Source: CAZCTC01 sp964501335 (lineage in GTDB: Bacteria; Chloroflexota; Anaerolineae; B4-G1; SLSP01). Taken from it: a stretch of 64,000 nt of DNA. This document shows, piece by piece, positions 49,838 through 57,691 of the stretch; position 1 is the first letter of the stretch; each line of letters begins with the position of its first letter. The DNA is taken from assembly GCA_964501335.1 (NCBI GenBank), contig CAZCTC010000023.1, positions 1 to 64,000 on the forward strand. The letters run 5' to 3'. A program made the translations under genes and the position numbers. The notes below the pieces were generated by a model, which was not told the origin of the DNA, made no database searches, and was given only the letters and a program-made list of their open reading frames with translations.

Positions 49838-51655
49838 CTATTCACGACCGGACTTTATAGCGGCGGCCTGCGCCAGGATCTCCCGCGCACCTTGCTGCGC
49901 CGCCTCTCCCTGGGTGCCTAACATCTGGCCCAACTCAGTCAATTGCGACTCCTCGGACAAACGCACCACCCGGGTCACTGTCCGACCTTCCTGCACCCCC
50001 TTTCGTACCTGATAATGAGCATCCCCAAATCCCGCCAGCTGCGGTAAATGGGTAATACATAACACCTGATGGCGAGGGTGGCCGTTATCCCCCGGAGCAG
50101 AAAGTCGCCACAGCTTGGCCCCCACCACGACCCCCACACGACCACCAATCCCCTGATCGATCTCATCAAAGATCAAAGTCGGGGTGCGATCCGCCCGGGA
50201 AAGTACGGTCTTTAAAGCCAGCATCAACCGCGCCGTTTCACCGCCGGAAGCCACCCGGGCCAGCGGCCGGAGCCCCTCGCCTACATTGGCCGCCAGCAAA
50301 AACTCCACCCGATCGATCCCGGTGGTATCGAAGATCGCCGGATTGACCGGAGTCTCATCCTGGATCTCACGGCCGGCACTGGTAATCCACTTCACCGCCG
50401 GCTCGGCCGCGGCCAGTGGCGCTCCCCCCGGCCCCTCTTCCCGGGCAAAAGAAACCCCAAAACGCGCCCCTTGCATCCGCAAATCGCTCAGCTCGGATTC
50501 CATCCCCTCGGCCAGACGCTGCGCTGCGGCCTGACGTTGCACAGAAAGCGCCATCGCCTGTTCGGCCACCTGAGCTACCAGTTGAGCCTCCGCCACTTCC
50601 AGCTCCGCGATCCGTTCATCGCTATGCTCCAACCGTTCCAACTCTTCGGCTGCCGTCTGCCCGTAACTGACGACCTGCTCGACCTCGCCCCCATATTTGC
50701 GTTCCAAACGACGCAACAAAGCCAACCGCTCTTCTACCTGCCCCAACCGTTGAGGATTGAATTCAATCCCGGCAATATAGGTGCGTAAGGTCCGCACCAG
50801 ATCTTCCAATTGATACCCTACCTCTTCCAGGGCCTGGGACTGCGGCTCCAGCCCCGCATCGATCCGTACCAGGGTATGCATCTCCCGCTGCGCCTGCCCG
50901 AGCTGATCGACCACCGCCGGACTGCCTTCCGCCCCTTCTTCCAACAGACTCAATATCCCGGTGGCCAGCGTTGAAAGCTGCTCGGCATTGGCCAGATGGA
51001 GCCGTTCCTCTTCCAGTTCAGCCTTCTCGCCCGGCTTCAATCCGGCCGACCGGATCTCTTCCACCTGGAAGCGTAACATATCCAGACGCTGCATCCGCGC
51101 CTGTTCGTTTTGCCGCAGATCGGCCAGTTCCCGCCGAATGGCCGAAACCTGACGCACCGTTTCCGTCAATGCCGCCCGCGGCTCGTCCAATCCGGCAAAA
51201 CGATCCAGCAATTGCAGATGCTCCCGCACCCGCAACAGACTTAAATGCTCGCTCTGCCCATGGATATCGATCAGTAATTCCGCAATTTCCCGCAAAGTGC
51301 CGAGAGAAACTACAGAGCCGTTCACCCGGGCAATCGTCCGTCCGCCGGTGCGAATTTCCCGGCTCAACCACACGCTGTCTGGAGATTCCCCTTCCAGCCC
51401 TTCTTCCTCCAGGCGCGCCACCAGAGGGTTCTGTTCATTTACATCCAGAACAAATAACCCCTCCACCAGGGAACGCGGAGCCCCTTCCCGGATTGCCGTA
51501 GCATCAGCCCGTCCACCTAACAGCAATAATACTGCATCAATTAGAATGGACTTACCTGCCCCGGTTTCGCCGGTAAGAATATTAAAACCCGGCTCCAGCG
51601 TCAGATTTAATTCATCGATAATCGCAAAATCACGGATATGTAATTCACGCAGCAT
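49838..51655 (-). CDS. recN: DNA repair protein RecN
   Basis: 605 residues, an SMC-like ATPase for double-strand break repair. Walker A GETGAGKS is near 29-36; IDIHGQSEHLSL near 128-139 is the RecN-specific segment; long coiled coils lie at about 160-390; the signature VASGGETARLMLAL near 480-493 and Walker B LIFDEIDQGIGG near 508-519; and ITHLPQLAG near 555-563. It has a weak AGGG upstream. Divergent from the mevalonate operon, sharing an inverted-repeat region. Confidence 0.95.
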   Translation of the reverse strand: MLRELHIRDFAIIDELNLTLEPGFNILTGETGAGKSILIDAVLLLLGGRADATAIREGAPRSLVEGLFVLDVNEQNPLVARLEEEGLEGESPDSVWLSREIRTGGRTIARVNGSVVSLGTLREIAELLIDIHGQSEHLSLLRVREHLQLLDRFAGLDEPRAALTETVRQVSAIRRELADLRQNEQARMQRLDMLRFQVEEIRSAGLKPGEKAELEEERLHLANAEQLSTLATGILSLLEEGAEGSPAVVDQLGQAQREMHTLVRIDAGLEPQSQALEEVGYQLEDLVRTLRTYIAGIEFNPQRLGQVEERLALLRRLERKYGGEVEQVVSYGQTAAEELERLEHSDERIAELEVAEAQLVAQVAEQAMALSVQRQAAAQRLAEGMESELSDLRMQGARFGVSFAREEGPGGAPLAAAEPAVKWITSAGREIQDETPVNPAIFDTTGIDRVEFLLAANVGEGLRPLARVASGGETARLMLALKTVLSRADRTPTLIFDEIDQGIGGRVGVVVGAKLWRLSAPGDNGHPRHQVLCITHLPQLAGFGDAHYQVRKGVQEGRTVTRVVRLSEESQLTELGQMLGTQGEAAQQGAREILAQAAAIKSGRE

Positions 51656-51714
51656 AAAGCCCTGAATTCCCCCCCGGATTGTCTGGCGGTCCTTTTTGCA
51701 AAGAACAGCATCCC

Positions 51715-51823
51715 CTATTATAACGTAAGTTGCCAGCTTCGCTTGAAAACGGCAAAAGAGTTTAAAAAATTCTGTCGTTTTCGGATAAATCGTCTTTCTG
51801 AGTAAATCCTTACGTTATTATAG
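51715..51823. promoter_or_regulatory. Paired inverted motifs in the recN/HMGR divergent region
   Basis: CTATTATAACGTAAG (51715-51729) and CTTACGTTATTATAG (51809-51823) are inverted copies with one mismatch, 79 bases apart. Each overlaps a minus-10-like box (TATAAT toward recN, TATTAT toward the HMG-CoA reductase gene). A shared operator or mirrored promoters would both fit. Confidence 0.5.
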
Positions 51824-51927
51824 ATCAAACCAAAAAGGGGAAAAGTGTGCCAGAATGACTCTGAGAGCTTTTGAGAGATGCTGTATGTTATCATATGCCC
51901 GGGTTGTAATGAAAGGAGAACTATTAC

Positions 51928-53232
51928 ATGTCTGAACAACATTCGTCACGTCTGCCTGGATTTTACAATTTACCGCTGAACGAACGCGTGGAGATCTTGG
52001 TCCGGCAGGCGGGATTAACCGAAGACGAAAAAGCGGTTCTCAACGGCGGCCTCGATCCGGAACGCGCCAATGCAATGATCGAAAATGCCGTGGGACTTTA
52101 TACACTGCCCCTGGGCATCGCGACCAATTTTCTGATCAACGGTCGCGAAGTCCTGATTCCGATGGTCGTCGAAGAGCCCTCGGTGGTAGCCGGCGCTTCG
52201 CTGGCCGCTAAACTCGCCCTGACCGGCCACGGCTTCGTCGCAGTCGCCGATGCTCCCGTCATGATCGGCCAGATCCAGATAGTCAACGTCCCCGATCCCT
52301 GGTCGGCCCGGGTAGACCTGCTGGCCCACAAAACCGAATTGCTCCACCAGGCCAATCAAAGCGACGAGGTCCTGGTCAAATTGGGCGGCGGGGCACTGGA
52401 CCTGGAAGTCCGGATTATCGAACAAACCCCCGCCGGCCCCATGTTGATCATCCATCTGCTCTACGATGTACGCGACGCCATGGGCGCCAATGCCGTCAAT
52501 ACCGCCTGCGAACAACTGGCCCTCACGATCGAAGGTCTCACGGGCGGCACGGTCTTCCTCCGTATCCTGAGTAACCTGGCCGACCATCGACTGGCCCGCG
52601 CCCGGGTCAGCATTCCCGAAGAAGCTCTGGCCTTCGGCAATTTCCGCGGGCCGGCAGTCGCTCACGGCATCGAATATGCCTGGGCCCTGGCCGCCGCAGA
52701 TCCCTATCGCGCCGCGACCCATAATAAAGGAATTATGAACGGCATCGATGCCGTCGTCATCGCCACCGGCAACGACTGGCGCGCCGTGGAAGCCGGCGCC
52801 CACGCCTACGCGGCCCGAGAAGGACGTTACACCAGCCTGAGTACCTGGCGCCGGGATGGCAAAGGACATCTGACCGGCTCTTTAGAATTACCCCTCGCCG
52901 TCGGCATCGTGGGCGGCGCGACCCGCGTTCATCCCACGGCCCGGCTGGCCTTAAAACTGTTAGGCATCAAGACGGCCCGCGAACTGGCTGAAATCATCGT
53001 CTGCGTCGGCCTGGCCCAAAACCTCGCAGCCCTGCGCGCACTGGCCACAGAAGGAATTCAACACGGCCATATGGAACTCCATGCACGCCAGGTCGCCATG
53101 GCGGCCGGAGCCTCCGGCGATGAAATTGAAAAACTGGCCGAAGCATTGACCCGGGAAGGACTCATCCGCAGCGATCGCGCCGCCGCTTTATTACAGGAAA
53201 TGCGCCGTCGTCCCGCCGATGAGAAACATTAA
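51928..53232 (+). CDS. Hydroxymethylglutaryl-CoA reductase, class II
   Basis: 434 residues, of the class II (degradative-type) HMG-CoA reductase family, as in Pseudomonas mevalonii. It begins with the class II N-terminus (SRLPGFYNLPLNERVEIL) and shows ENAVGLYTLPLGIATNF near 52-68, the active-site Glu region in MVVEEPSVVAGAS near 77-89, DVRDAMGANAVNT near 181-193, and HGHMELHAR near 375 with the catalytic His. It interconverts mevalonate and HMG-CoA; the neighbours favour synthesis. AAGGAG lies nine bases before the ATG. First gene of a four-gene operon. Confidence 0.93.
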   Translation: MSEQHSSRLPGFYNLPLNERVEILVRQAGLTEDEKAVLNGGLDPERANAMIENAVGLYTLPLGIATNFLINGREVLIPMVVEEPSVVAGASLAAKLALTGHGFVAVADAPVMIGQIQIVNVPDPWSARVDLLAHKTELLHQANQSDEVLVKLGGGALDLEVRIIEQTPAGPMLIIHLLYDVRDAMGANAVNTACEQLALTIEGLTGGTVFLRILSNLADHRLARARVSIPEEALAFGNFRGPAVAHGIEYAWALAAADPYRAATHNKGIMNGIDAVVIATGNDWRAVEAGAHAYAAREGRYTSLSTWRRDGKGHLTGSLELPLAVGIVGGATRVHPTARLALKLLGIKTARELAEIIVCVGLAQNLAALRALATEGIQHGHMELHARQVAMAAGASGDEIEKLAEALTREGLIRSDRAAALLQEMRRRPADEKH

Positions 53233-53274
53233 AATCAATTGATGGTAAACATGGAATCAAGGAAGGAGAATTTC

Positions 53275-54339
53275 GTGGAACCCAACCGCGTAATGCAACC
53301 CATGCGGCCGGTGGGGATTATCGGCTACGGCTCTTATGTCCCAATGTACCGCCTGCCCGGCACCGAAGTGGCCCGGGTCTGGAAAGGTCGGGGCAAGGGC
53401 CCCATTAAAGAAAAAGCAGTCGCCGGCCTCGATGAAGATACGGTGACCATATCGATTGAAGCGGCGCGCAACGCCCTCGCCCGGGCCAATATCGATCCGT
53501 CGCTGCTGCGTGCCATTTGGGTCGGCAGTGAATCTCCTCCCTATGCCGTCAAACCATCGTCCACCTTAGTCGCCGAAGCCATCGGCGCCTCGCCCTATCT
53601 CCTGGCGGCCGATCTGGAATTCGCCTGCAAAGCCGGAACAGAAGCCATGCAGGCCGCCATGGGCCTGGTCGGCTCCGGCATGGGAGACTACGCCCTCGCC
53701 ATCGGTGCCGATACCGCCCAGGGTCGCCCCGGCGATGAACTCGAATATACAGCCGCCAGCGGAGGCACCGCCTTTATCATCGGACCGGCCGACAGAGAGG
53801 CCCTGGCCATTTGTAAAGGCTCGCTCTCTTATGTCACCGATACCCCGGATTTCTGGCGTCGGGCCTACCAGCATTACCCCAGCCATGGCGGTCGCTTCAC
53901 CGGAGAACCGGCCTATTTCCATCATCTCCGCTCTGCCGTGGAAGCCCTCCTGGAAGATATGCAGATGCAGGCCGGCGATTTCACCTACGCGGTCTTCCAT
54001 CAGCCCAATGTGAAATTTCCCCAGCGCATCGCCGAACGGCTGGGCTTTAAACCCGCACAGATCGCCCAGGGCATCGTCAGCGATGTCATCGGTAATACCT
54101 ATGCCGGCGGCGCCATCACCGGCTTTTCCAGCACCTTAGATATCGCCAAAGCCGGAGATCGTATTTTGGTCGCCAGCTTCGGCTCCGGGGCCGGCTCCGA
54201 TGCTTTTATCTGGGAAGTTACCCCGGCCCTCGAAAAACGCCGCGCTCAGGCGCCGCTCCTGGCCGACTATATCCGCCGGCGGGTGGAAATCGATTATGCC
54301 ACCTACGCCCGCTATCGTCACAAGATACAGATGGATTGA
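53275..54339 (+). CDS. Hydroxymethylglutaryl-CoA synthase (archaeal type)
   Basis: 354 residues, about the archaeal length. It joins acetyl-CoA and acetoacetyl-CoA into HMG-CoA. The catalytic Cys is in LEFACKAGTEAMQ (near 115), the His in FHQPNVKFP (near 241) and a Glu/Asp acid in SESPPYAVKPS (near 85). The GTG start at 53275 has GGAAGGAG six bases upstream; ATGs at 53239 and 53251 have no site. It lies between the reductase and thiolase genes. Confidence 0.92.
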   Translation: MEPNRVMQPMRPVGIIGYGSYVPMYRLPGTEVARVWKGRGKGPIKEKAVAGLDEDTVTISIEAARNALARANIDPSLLRAIWVGSESPPYAVKPSSTLVAEAIGASPYLLAADLEFACKAGTEAMQAAMGLVGSGMGDYALAIGADTAQGRPGDELEYTAASGGTAFIIGPADREALAICKGSLSYVTDTPDFWRRAYQHYPSHGGRFTGEPAYFHHLRSAVEALLEDMQMQAGDFTYAVFHQPNVKFPQRIAERLGFKPAQIAQGIVSDVIGNTYAGGAITGFSSTLDIAKAGDRILVASFGSGAGSDAFIWEVTPALEKRRAQAPLLADYIRRRVEIDYATYARYRHKIQMD

Positions 54340-54351
54340 GAGGACGAACGT

Positions 54352-55509
54352 ATGAGAGACGTCGCCATTATTGGAATCGGACAAACCCCGGTCGGAGAAC
54401 ACTGGACCACCGGCCTGCGCCATCTGGCTTTTGAAGCCGCCCAGAATGCCCTGCGCGATGCCAATATCTCCCGGGTGGATGCTATTTACGTCGGCAACAT
54501 GCTGTCCGGAGAAATCGCCGGCCAGGAACATCTGGGCGCTCTGGTTGCTGATTTTCTGGGAATGAGCGGAGTCGAAGCCATGAAAGTCGAAGCCGCCTGT
54601 GCTTCGGCCGCCGCAGCCATGCGCGTCGGTACGATGGCGGTTTCCAGTGGGATGGTCGATCTCGCCATGGTCGTGGGGGTAGAGAAAATGACCGACACCT
54701 CCGGCCGGGAAACCACCGCCGCCCTGGCGCAAGCCGCCGATGCCGAATATGAAGTCAGTCAGGGCGTTTCTTTTGTGGCCCTGAATGCCCTGCTGATGCG
54801 CCGTTACATGCACGAATTTGGTTGGAAACGCGAAGACTTTGCCAATTTCGCCGTCACGGCCCATCAGAACGCAGTGAACAATCCTTACGCCATGTTCCGC
54901 CATGCCATCACCCCGGAAGAATATGCCCGAGCCGGCATGATTGCCACCCCGGTCGGATTGCTCGACGCGGCTCCGGTCTGCGATGGAGCCGCCGCCGTCA
55001 TTCTGGCCCCGGCCGAATATGCCCGCACCTTGAGCCCCGCCCCGGTGCTCATCCGCAGCTCGGCCGTGGCCACCGCGCCGCTCTCCATCCACGACCGCCG
55101 GGATCCGCTGAGTCTGGAAGCCGCTATCCTTTCCAGCCGGCGGGCCTACGACCGGGCTGGAATCCAGCCGGCCGATCTGGATTTCTTTGAACTGCACGAT
55201 GCCTTTGTGATCATGTCGGCCTTAAGCCTGGAAGCGGCAGGCTTTGCCGAACGGGGGCAAGGAGTCCGGCTGGCGCTGGAAGGTGAAATCTTCCGGCAGG
55301 GACGGGTTCCCATGGCCACCCAGGGGGGGCTGAAAGCACGCGGACATCCCGTTGGGGCCACGGGGCTTTATCAAATCGTCGAAGCCGCAACTCAATTGCG
55401 CGGTCTGGCCGGGCCCAACCAGGTTCCCAATGCTCGTCTGGGCATGACCCAAAATATTGGCGGCAGTGGGGCCACGATTATCACGCACATCCTGGAAACG
55501 CTGGTTTAA
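54352..55509 (+). CDS. Thiolase family protein (acetoacetyl-CoA thiolase, archaeal type)
   Basis: 385 residues, condensing two acetyl-CoA. Catalytic Cys in KVEAACASAAAAM (near 83), HDAF near 284 and GGLKARGHPVGATGLYQ near 325-341 with the active-site His; the C-terminal end lacks the classical Cys-x-Gly and reads NIGGSGATIITHIL, as in archaeal/SCP2-type thiolases. These associate with HMG-CoA synthase through a DUF35 protein, and such a gene follows 78 bases downstream. AGAGGA lies a few bases before the ATG. Confidence 0.9.
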   Translation: MRDVAIIGIGQTPVGEHWTTGLRHLAFEAAQNALRDANISRVDAIYVGNMLSGEIAGQEHLGALVADFLGMSGVEAMKVEAACASAAAAMRVGTMAVSSGMVDLAMVVGVEKMTDTSGRETTAALAQAADAEYEVSQGVSFVALNALLMRRYMHEFGWKREDFANFAVTAHQNAVNNPYAMFRHAITPEEYARAGMIATPVGLLDAAPVCDGAAAVILAPAEYARTLSPAPVLIRSSAVATAPLSIHDRRDPLSLEAAILSSRRAYDRAGIQPADLDFFELHDAFVIMSALSLEAAGFAERGQGVRLALEGEIFRQGRVPMATQGGLKARGHPVGATGLYQIVEAATQLRGLAGPNQVPNARLGMTQNIGGSGATIITHILETLV

Positions 55510-55587
55510 ACAAACTCAGACGTGGTCCATGGGATTATTCAATCTTAAAAAGTTAATAAAAGGCTTTTAGCCAGGGAGGATCTTACA

Positions 55588-55995
55588 ATGGAAACCAAAG
55601 TTGCACATGATTGGAGACTGCGTGGTCAGCGCTATCGCCTGGAAGGCGAGGTTTGTCCTCATTGCCAGGCAAAAATCTTCCCCCCCCGGGATATCTGTCC
55701 AGCCTGCGGCCAGCCGGCCAAAGAACCCTATGCCTTCAGTGGTCGCGGTGAAGTCTACTCGTTCAGCACCATTTACAACGCGCCGGAAGGTTTTGAAGAA
55801 TATACCCCCTATACCGTGGCATTGATCAAGCTGGAAGAAGGCCCGATGATTACGGCCCAGCTCACCGATGTACGACCGGAAGATGTCGAGATCGGGATGC
55901 CGGTCGAAATGGTAACCCGCAAAATCCGGGTTCAGAATACGGAAGGCACCATCACCTATGGGTACAAATTCCGGCCCTGCCTGGTCCGGGTCTAA
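55588..55995 (+). CDS. DUF35 zinc-ribbon/OB-fold protein (thiolase-HMGCS partner)
   Basis: 135 residues: a zinc ribbon (CPHCQ near 24-28 and CPACGQ near 38-43) followed by an OB fold (GRGEVYSFSTIY near 52-63 to RVQNTEGTITYGYKFRPCLV). In methanogens a DUF35 protein bridges thiolase and HMG-CoA synthase and lets acetoacetyl-CoA pass between them. Its place at the end of this operon, with both enzymes, supports the same role here. GGGAGG lies upstream of the ATG. Confidence 0.92.
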   Translation: METKVAHDWRLRGQRYRLEGEVCPHCQAKIFPPRDICPACGQPAKEPYAFSGRGEVYSFSTIYNAPEGFEEYTPYTVALIKLEEGPMITAQLTDVRPEDVEIGMPVEMVTRKIRVQNTEGTITYGYKFRPCLVRV

Positions 55996-56025
55996 TTATC
56001 CTGAACCTTGCATCCCCTTACACTC

Positions 56026-56057
56026 AGAATCGCCCGCCTTTTCAGGCGGGCGATTCT
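56026..56057 (+). terminator. Hairpin after the mevalonate operon
   Basis: AGAATCGCCCGCCT (56026-56039) and AGGCGGGCGATTCT (56044-56057), perfect 14 bp, loop TTTC, 31 bases beyond the DUF35 stop. No long T run follows, so it may belong to the palindrome class rather than being a strong terminator. Confidence 0.6.
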
Positions 56058-56118
56058 ATAAGAAACAACTTCACTGACCCGAAAAACAAAAAACACCCCC
56101 TTTCACCCCTCACTTCAT

Positions 56119-56147
56119 TTGCCAGTATAGGAAATTAGTCCTATACT
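56119..56147 (+). promoter_or_regulatory. Promoter overlapped by a palindromic operator
   Basis: TTGCCA (56119-56124), 17-base spacer, TATACT (56142-56147) before the REC-HK gene. The perfect inverted repeat AGTATAGGA..TCCTATACT (56124-56132 and 56139-56147) covers the spacer and the minus-10, as expected for a repressor site. Confidence 0.65.
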
Positions 56148-56199
56148 CTAAGCGTTATAGAAAGATTATCTGTGGATTCTCTACACAGCAGGAATAGTT

Positions 56200-57297
56200 A
56201 TGGTTCACAAAGCAGATATTTTAATCGTCGATGATACCTTAGAAAATCTACGCCTCCTTTCCCAAATCCTATCCGGGCATGGATACCTGGTACGCGTAGC
56301 CCTCAATGGACTCCATGCCCTGGATACCATTTCGGAAAAAGCTCCTGACCTGATCCTGCTGGACATCATGATGCCCCACCTCGACGGCTATGAAGTCTGT
56401 GCGCGATTAAAAGCCGACGAAAGAACCCGCTCGATTCCGATTATCTTCATCAGTGCCCTTGACGGCATCGACGATAAAATCCGCGCTTTTGAAGTCGGAG
56501 GCGTGGATTACATCACCAAACCCTTTCAAATTGAAGAAGTGCTGGTCCGCGTTCAAACCCATCTGGCTCTTCGCAACCTTCAATACGATCTGCAGATCAA
56601 AATCTCCGAACTGGATTCCTTTGCCCATACCGTGGCCCACGATCTAAAAAATCCCCTCACTACCATCATCGGTTATGCCTCCTTAATGTCCAGCGCCGCC
56701 GGTAAAGATCTGCCAGTGGATCGATTGCGCCAGATCGTCACCCATGACAGCCAGTTGATTCTCCAGATTGCGGACCAAATGAACAACATTATCGACAGCC
56801 TGCTGGTATTGGCCAGTGTACAAAATCAGGCCGTCATTTTCCATCCGGTAAATATGGGCCCCATTTTGGAAAAAGTACAACAACGCATCCTCCCGCAAAT
56901 CCACGACAACCAGGCCCGGCTGATTCTGCCGGATCAATGGCCTATGGTTCAGGGCTATGCCCCCTGGGTCGAAGAAATCTGGGCCAACTACCTCAGCAAT
57001 GCCTTGAAATATGGAGGTCAACCGCCTCAAATTGAATTAGGAGCCACCCCGCAAAATGATGGGTGGATCCGTTTCTGGGTCCGCGATCATGGACCGGGAT
57101 TGACTCAAGAACAACAATCCCGCTTGTTCACCCCCTTTGAACGATTAGGACAACCGGCCCATAACGGACATGGACTGGGCCTTTCGATTGTTTCACGAAT
57201 TGTGGAACGGTTGGGGGGGCAGGTAGGGGTAGAAAGTGCACCGGGCCAGGGCACAACGTTCTTCTTCACGTTGTTGGAATCCAGAACGGCCTCTTAA
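56200..57297 (+). CDS. REC-HisKA-HATPase hybrid sensor kinase
   Basis: 365 residues: receiver (about 5-125; IVDDTLEN, Asp in LLDIMMPH near 54, Lys in YITKPFQ), HisKA (about 145-215, phosphorylatable His in VAHDLKNPLTTI near 150) and HATPase_c (about 250-360; N-box NYLSNALKYGG, VRDHGPGL and GHGLGLSIV). No membrane or other sensory domain, so the receiver is its input. A promoter with an operator-like palindrome lies 50-80 bases upstream. Confidence 0.93.
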   Translation: MVHKADILIVDDTLENLRLLSQILSGHGYLVRVALNGLHALDTISEKAPDLILLDIMMPHLDGYEVCARLKADERTRSIPIIFISALDGIDDKIRAFEVGGVDYITKPFQIEEVLVRVQTHLALRNLQYDLQIKISELDSFAHTVAHDLKNPLTTIIGYASLMSSAAGKDLPVDRLRQIVTHDSQLILQIADQMNNIIDSLLVLASVQNQAVIFHPVNMGPILEKVQQRILPQIHDNQARLILPDQWPMVQGYAPWVEEIWANYLSNALKYGGQPPQIELGATPQNDGWIRFWVRDHGPGLTQEQQSRLFTPFERLGQPAHNGHGLGLSIVSRIVERLGGQVGVESAPGQGTTFFFTLLESRTAS

Positions 57298-57392
57298 AAC
57301 GCACTCTTCCCATCCCGCGCGTCACTTTTTTACCAGGAAAGTAATGGTTGCGGGACGCTAAAAAAGCTAATCGCACAGGTCGAAAAAAACCC

Positions 57393-57426
57393 TATTTTTG
57401 CGCGCATTCTTATGCGCGCAAAAATA
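57393..57426. repeat. Palindrome, GCGCGCAT stem type (reverse)
   Basis: TATTTTTGCGCGCAT (57393-57407) and ATGCGCGCAAAAATA (57412-57426), perfect 15 bp, loop TCTT, reverse complement of the AAGA loop at 3144-3147. Confidence 0.86.
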
Positions 57427-57555
57427 CAAACAAAAAACTCTCTCCATCCCGCGCGTCACTTTTTTACCAGGAAAGTAATGGTTGCGGAACGTAAAAACTG
57501 TTTTTAATCTATGAAAATGAACAATCGCATCGGTCGATAAATTTCGGCCTTGTGC

Positions 57556-57561
57556 TATAAT
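57556..57561 (+). promoter_or_regulatory. Extended minus-10 promoter of the giant PAS/GAF kinase
   Basis: TGCTATAAT: a perfect TATAAT with upstream TG. It gives a leader of about 125 bases. Confidence 0.6.
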
Positions 57562-57691
57562 AAATCAGAGATTGCGCAGGCTTCTCTCTCCATAAAACAC
57601 TCCCAACCACACTATAAATGCATTCGTGCATAGAACCGGTGATCTTTCACCCTGTGCTCATTGATAAAATACAGAGGCGTGCGAAAATAGC

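Larger units (their letters stand above)
57298..57691. other. Gene-free region with repeats and a promoter
   Basis: Two CATCCCGCGCGTCAC..GTTGCGGGACGCTA modules (about 57311-57362 and 57432-57495, nearly identical), an AGCTAATCGCACAGGTCGA end motif (57365-57383), a palindrome (57393-57426) and a TATAAT promoter (57556-57561) for the giant kinase. Confidence 0.75.
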
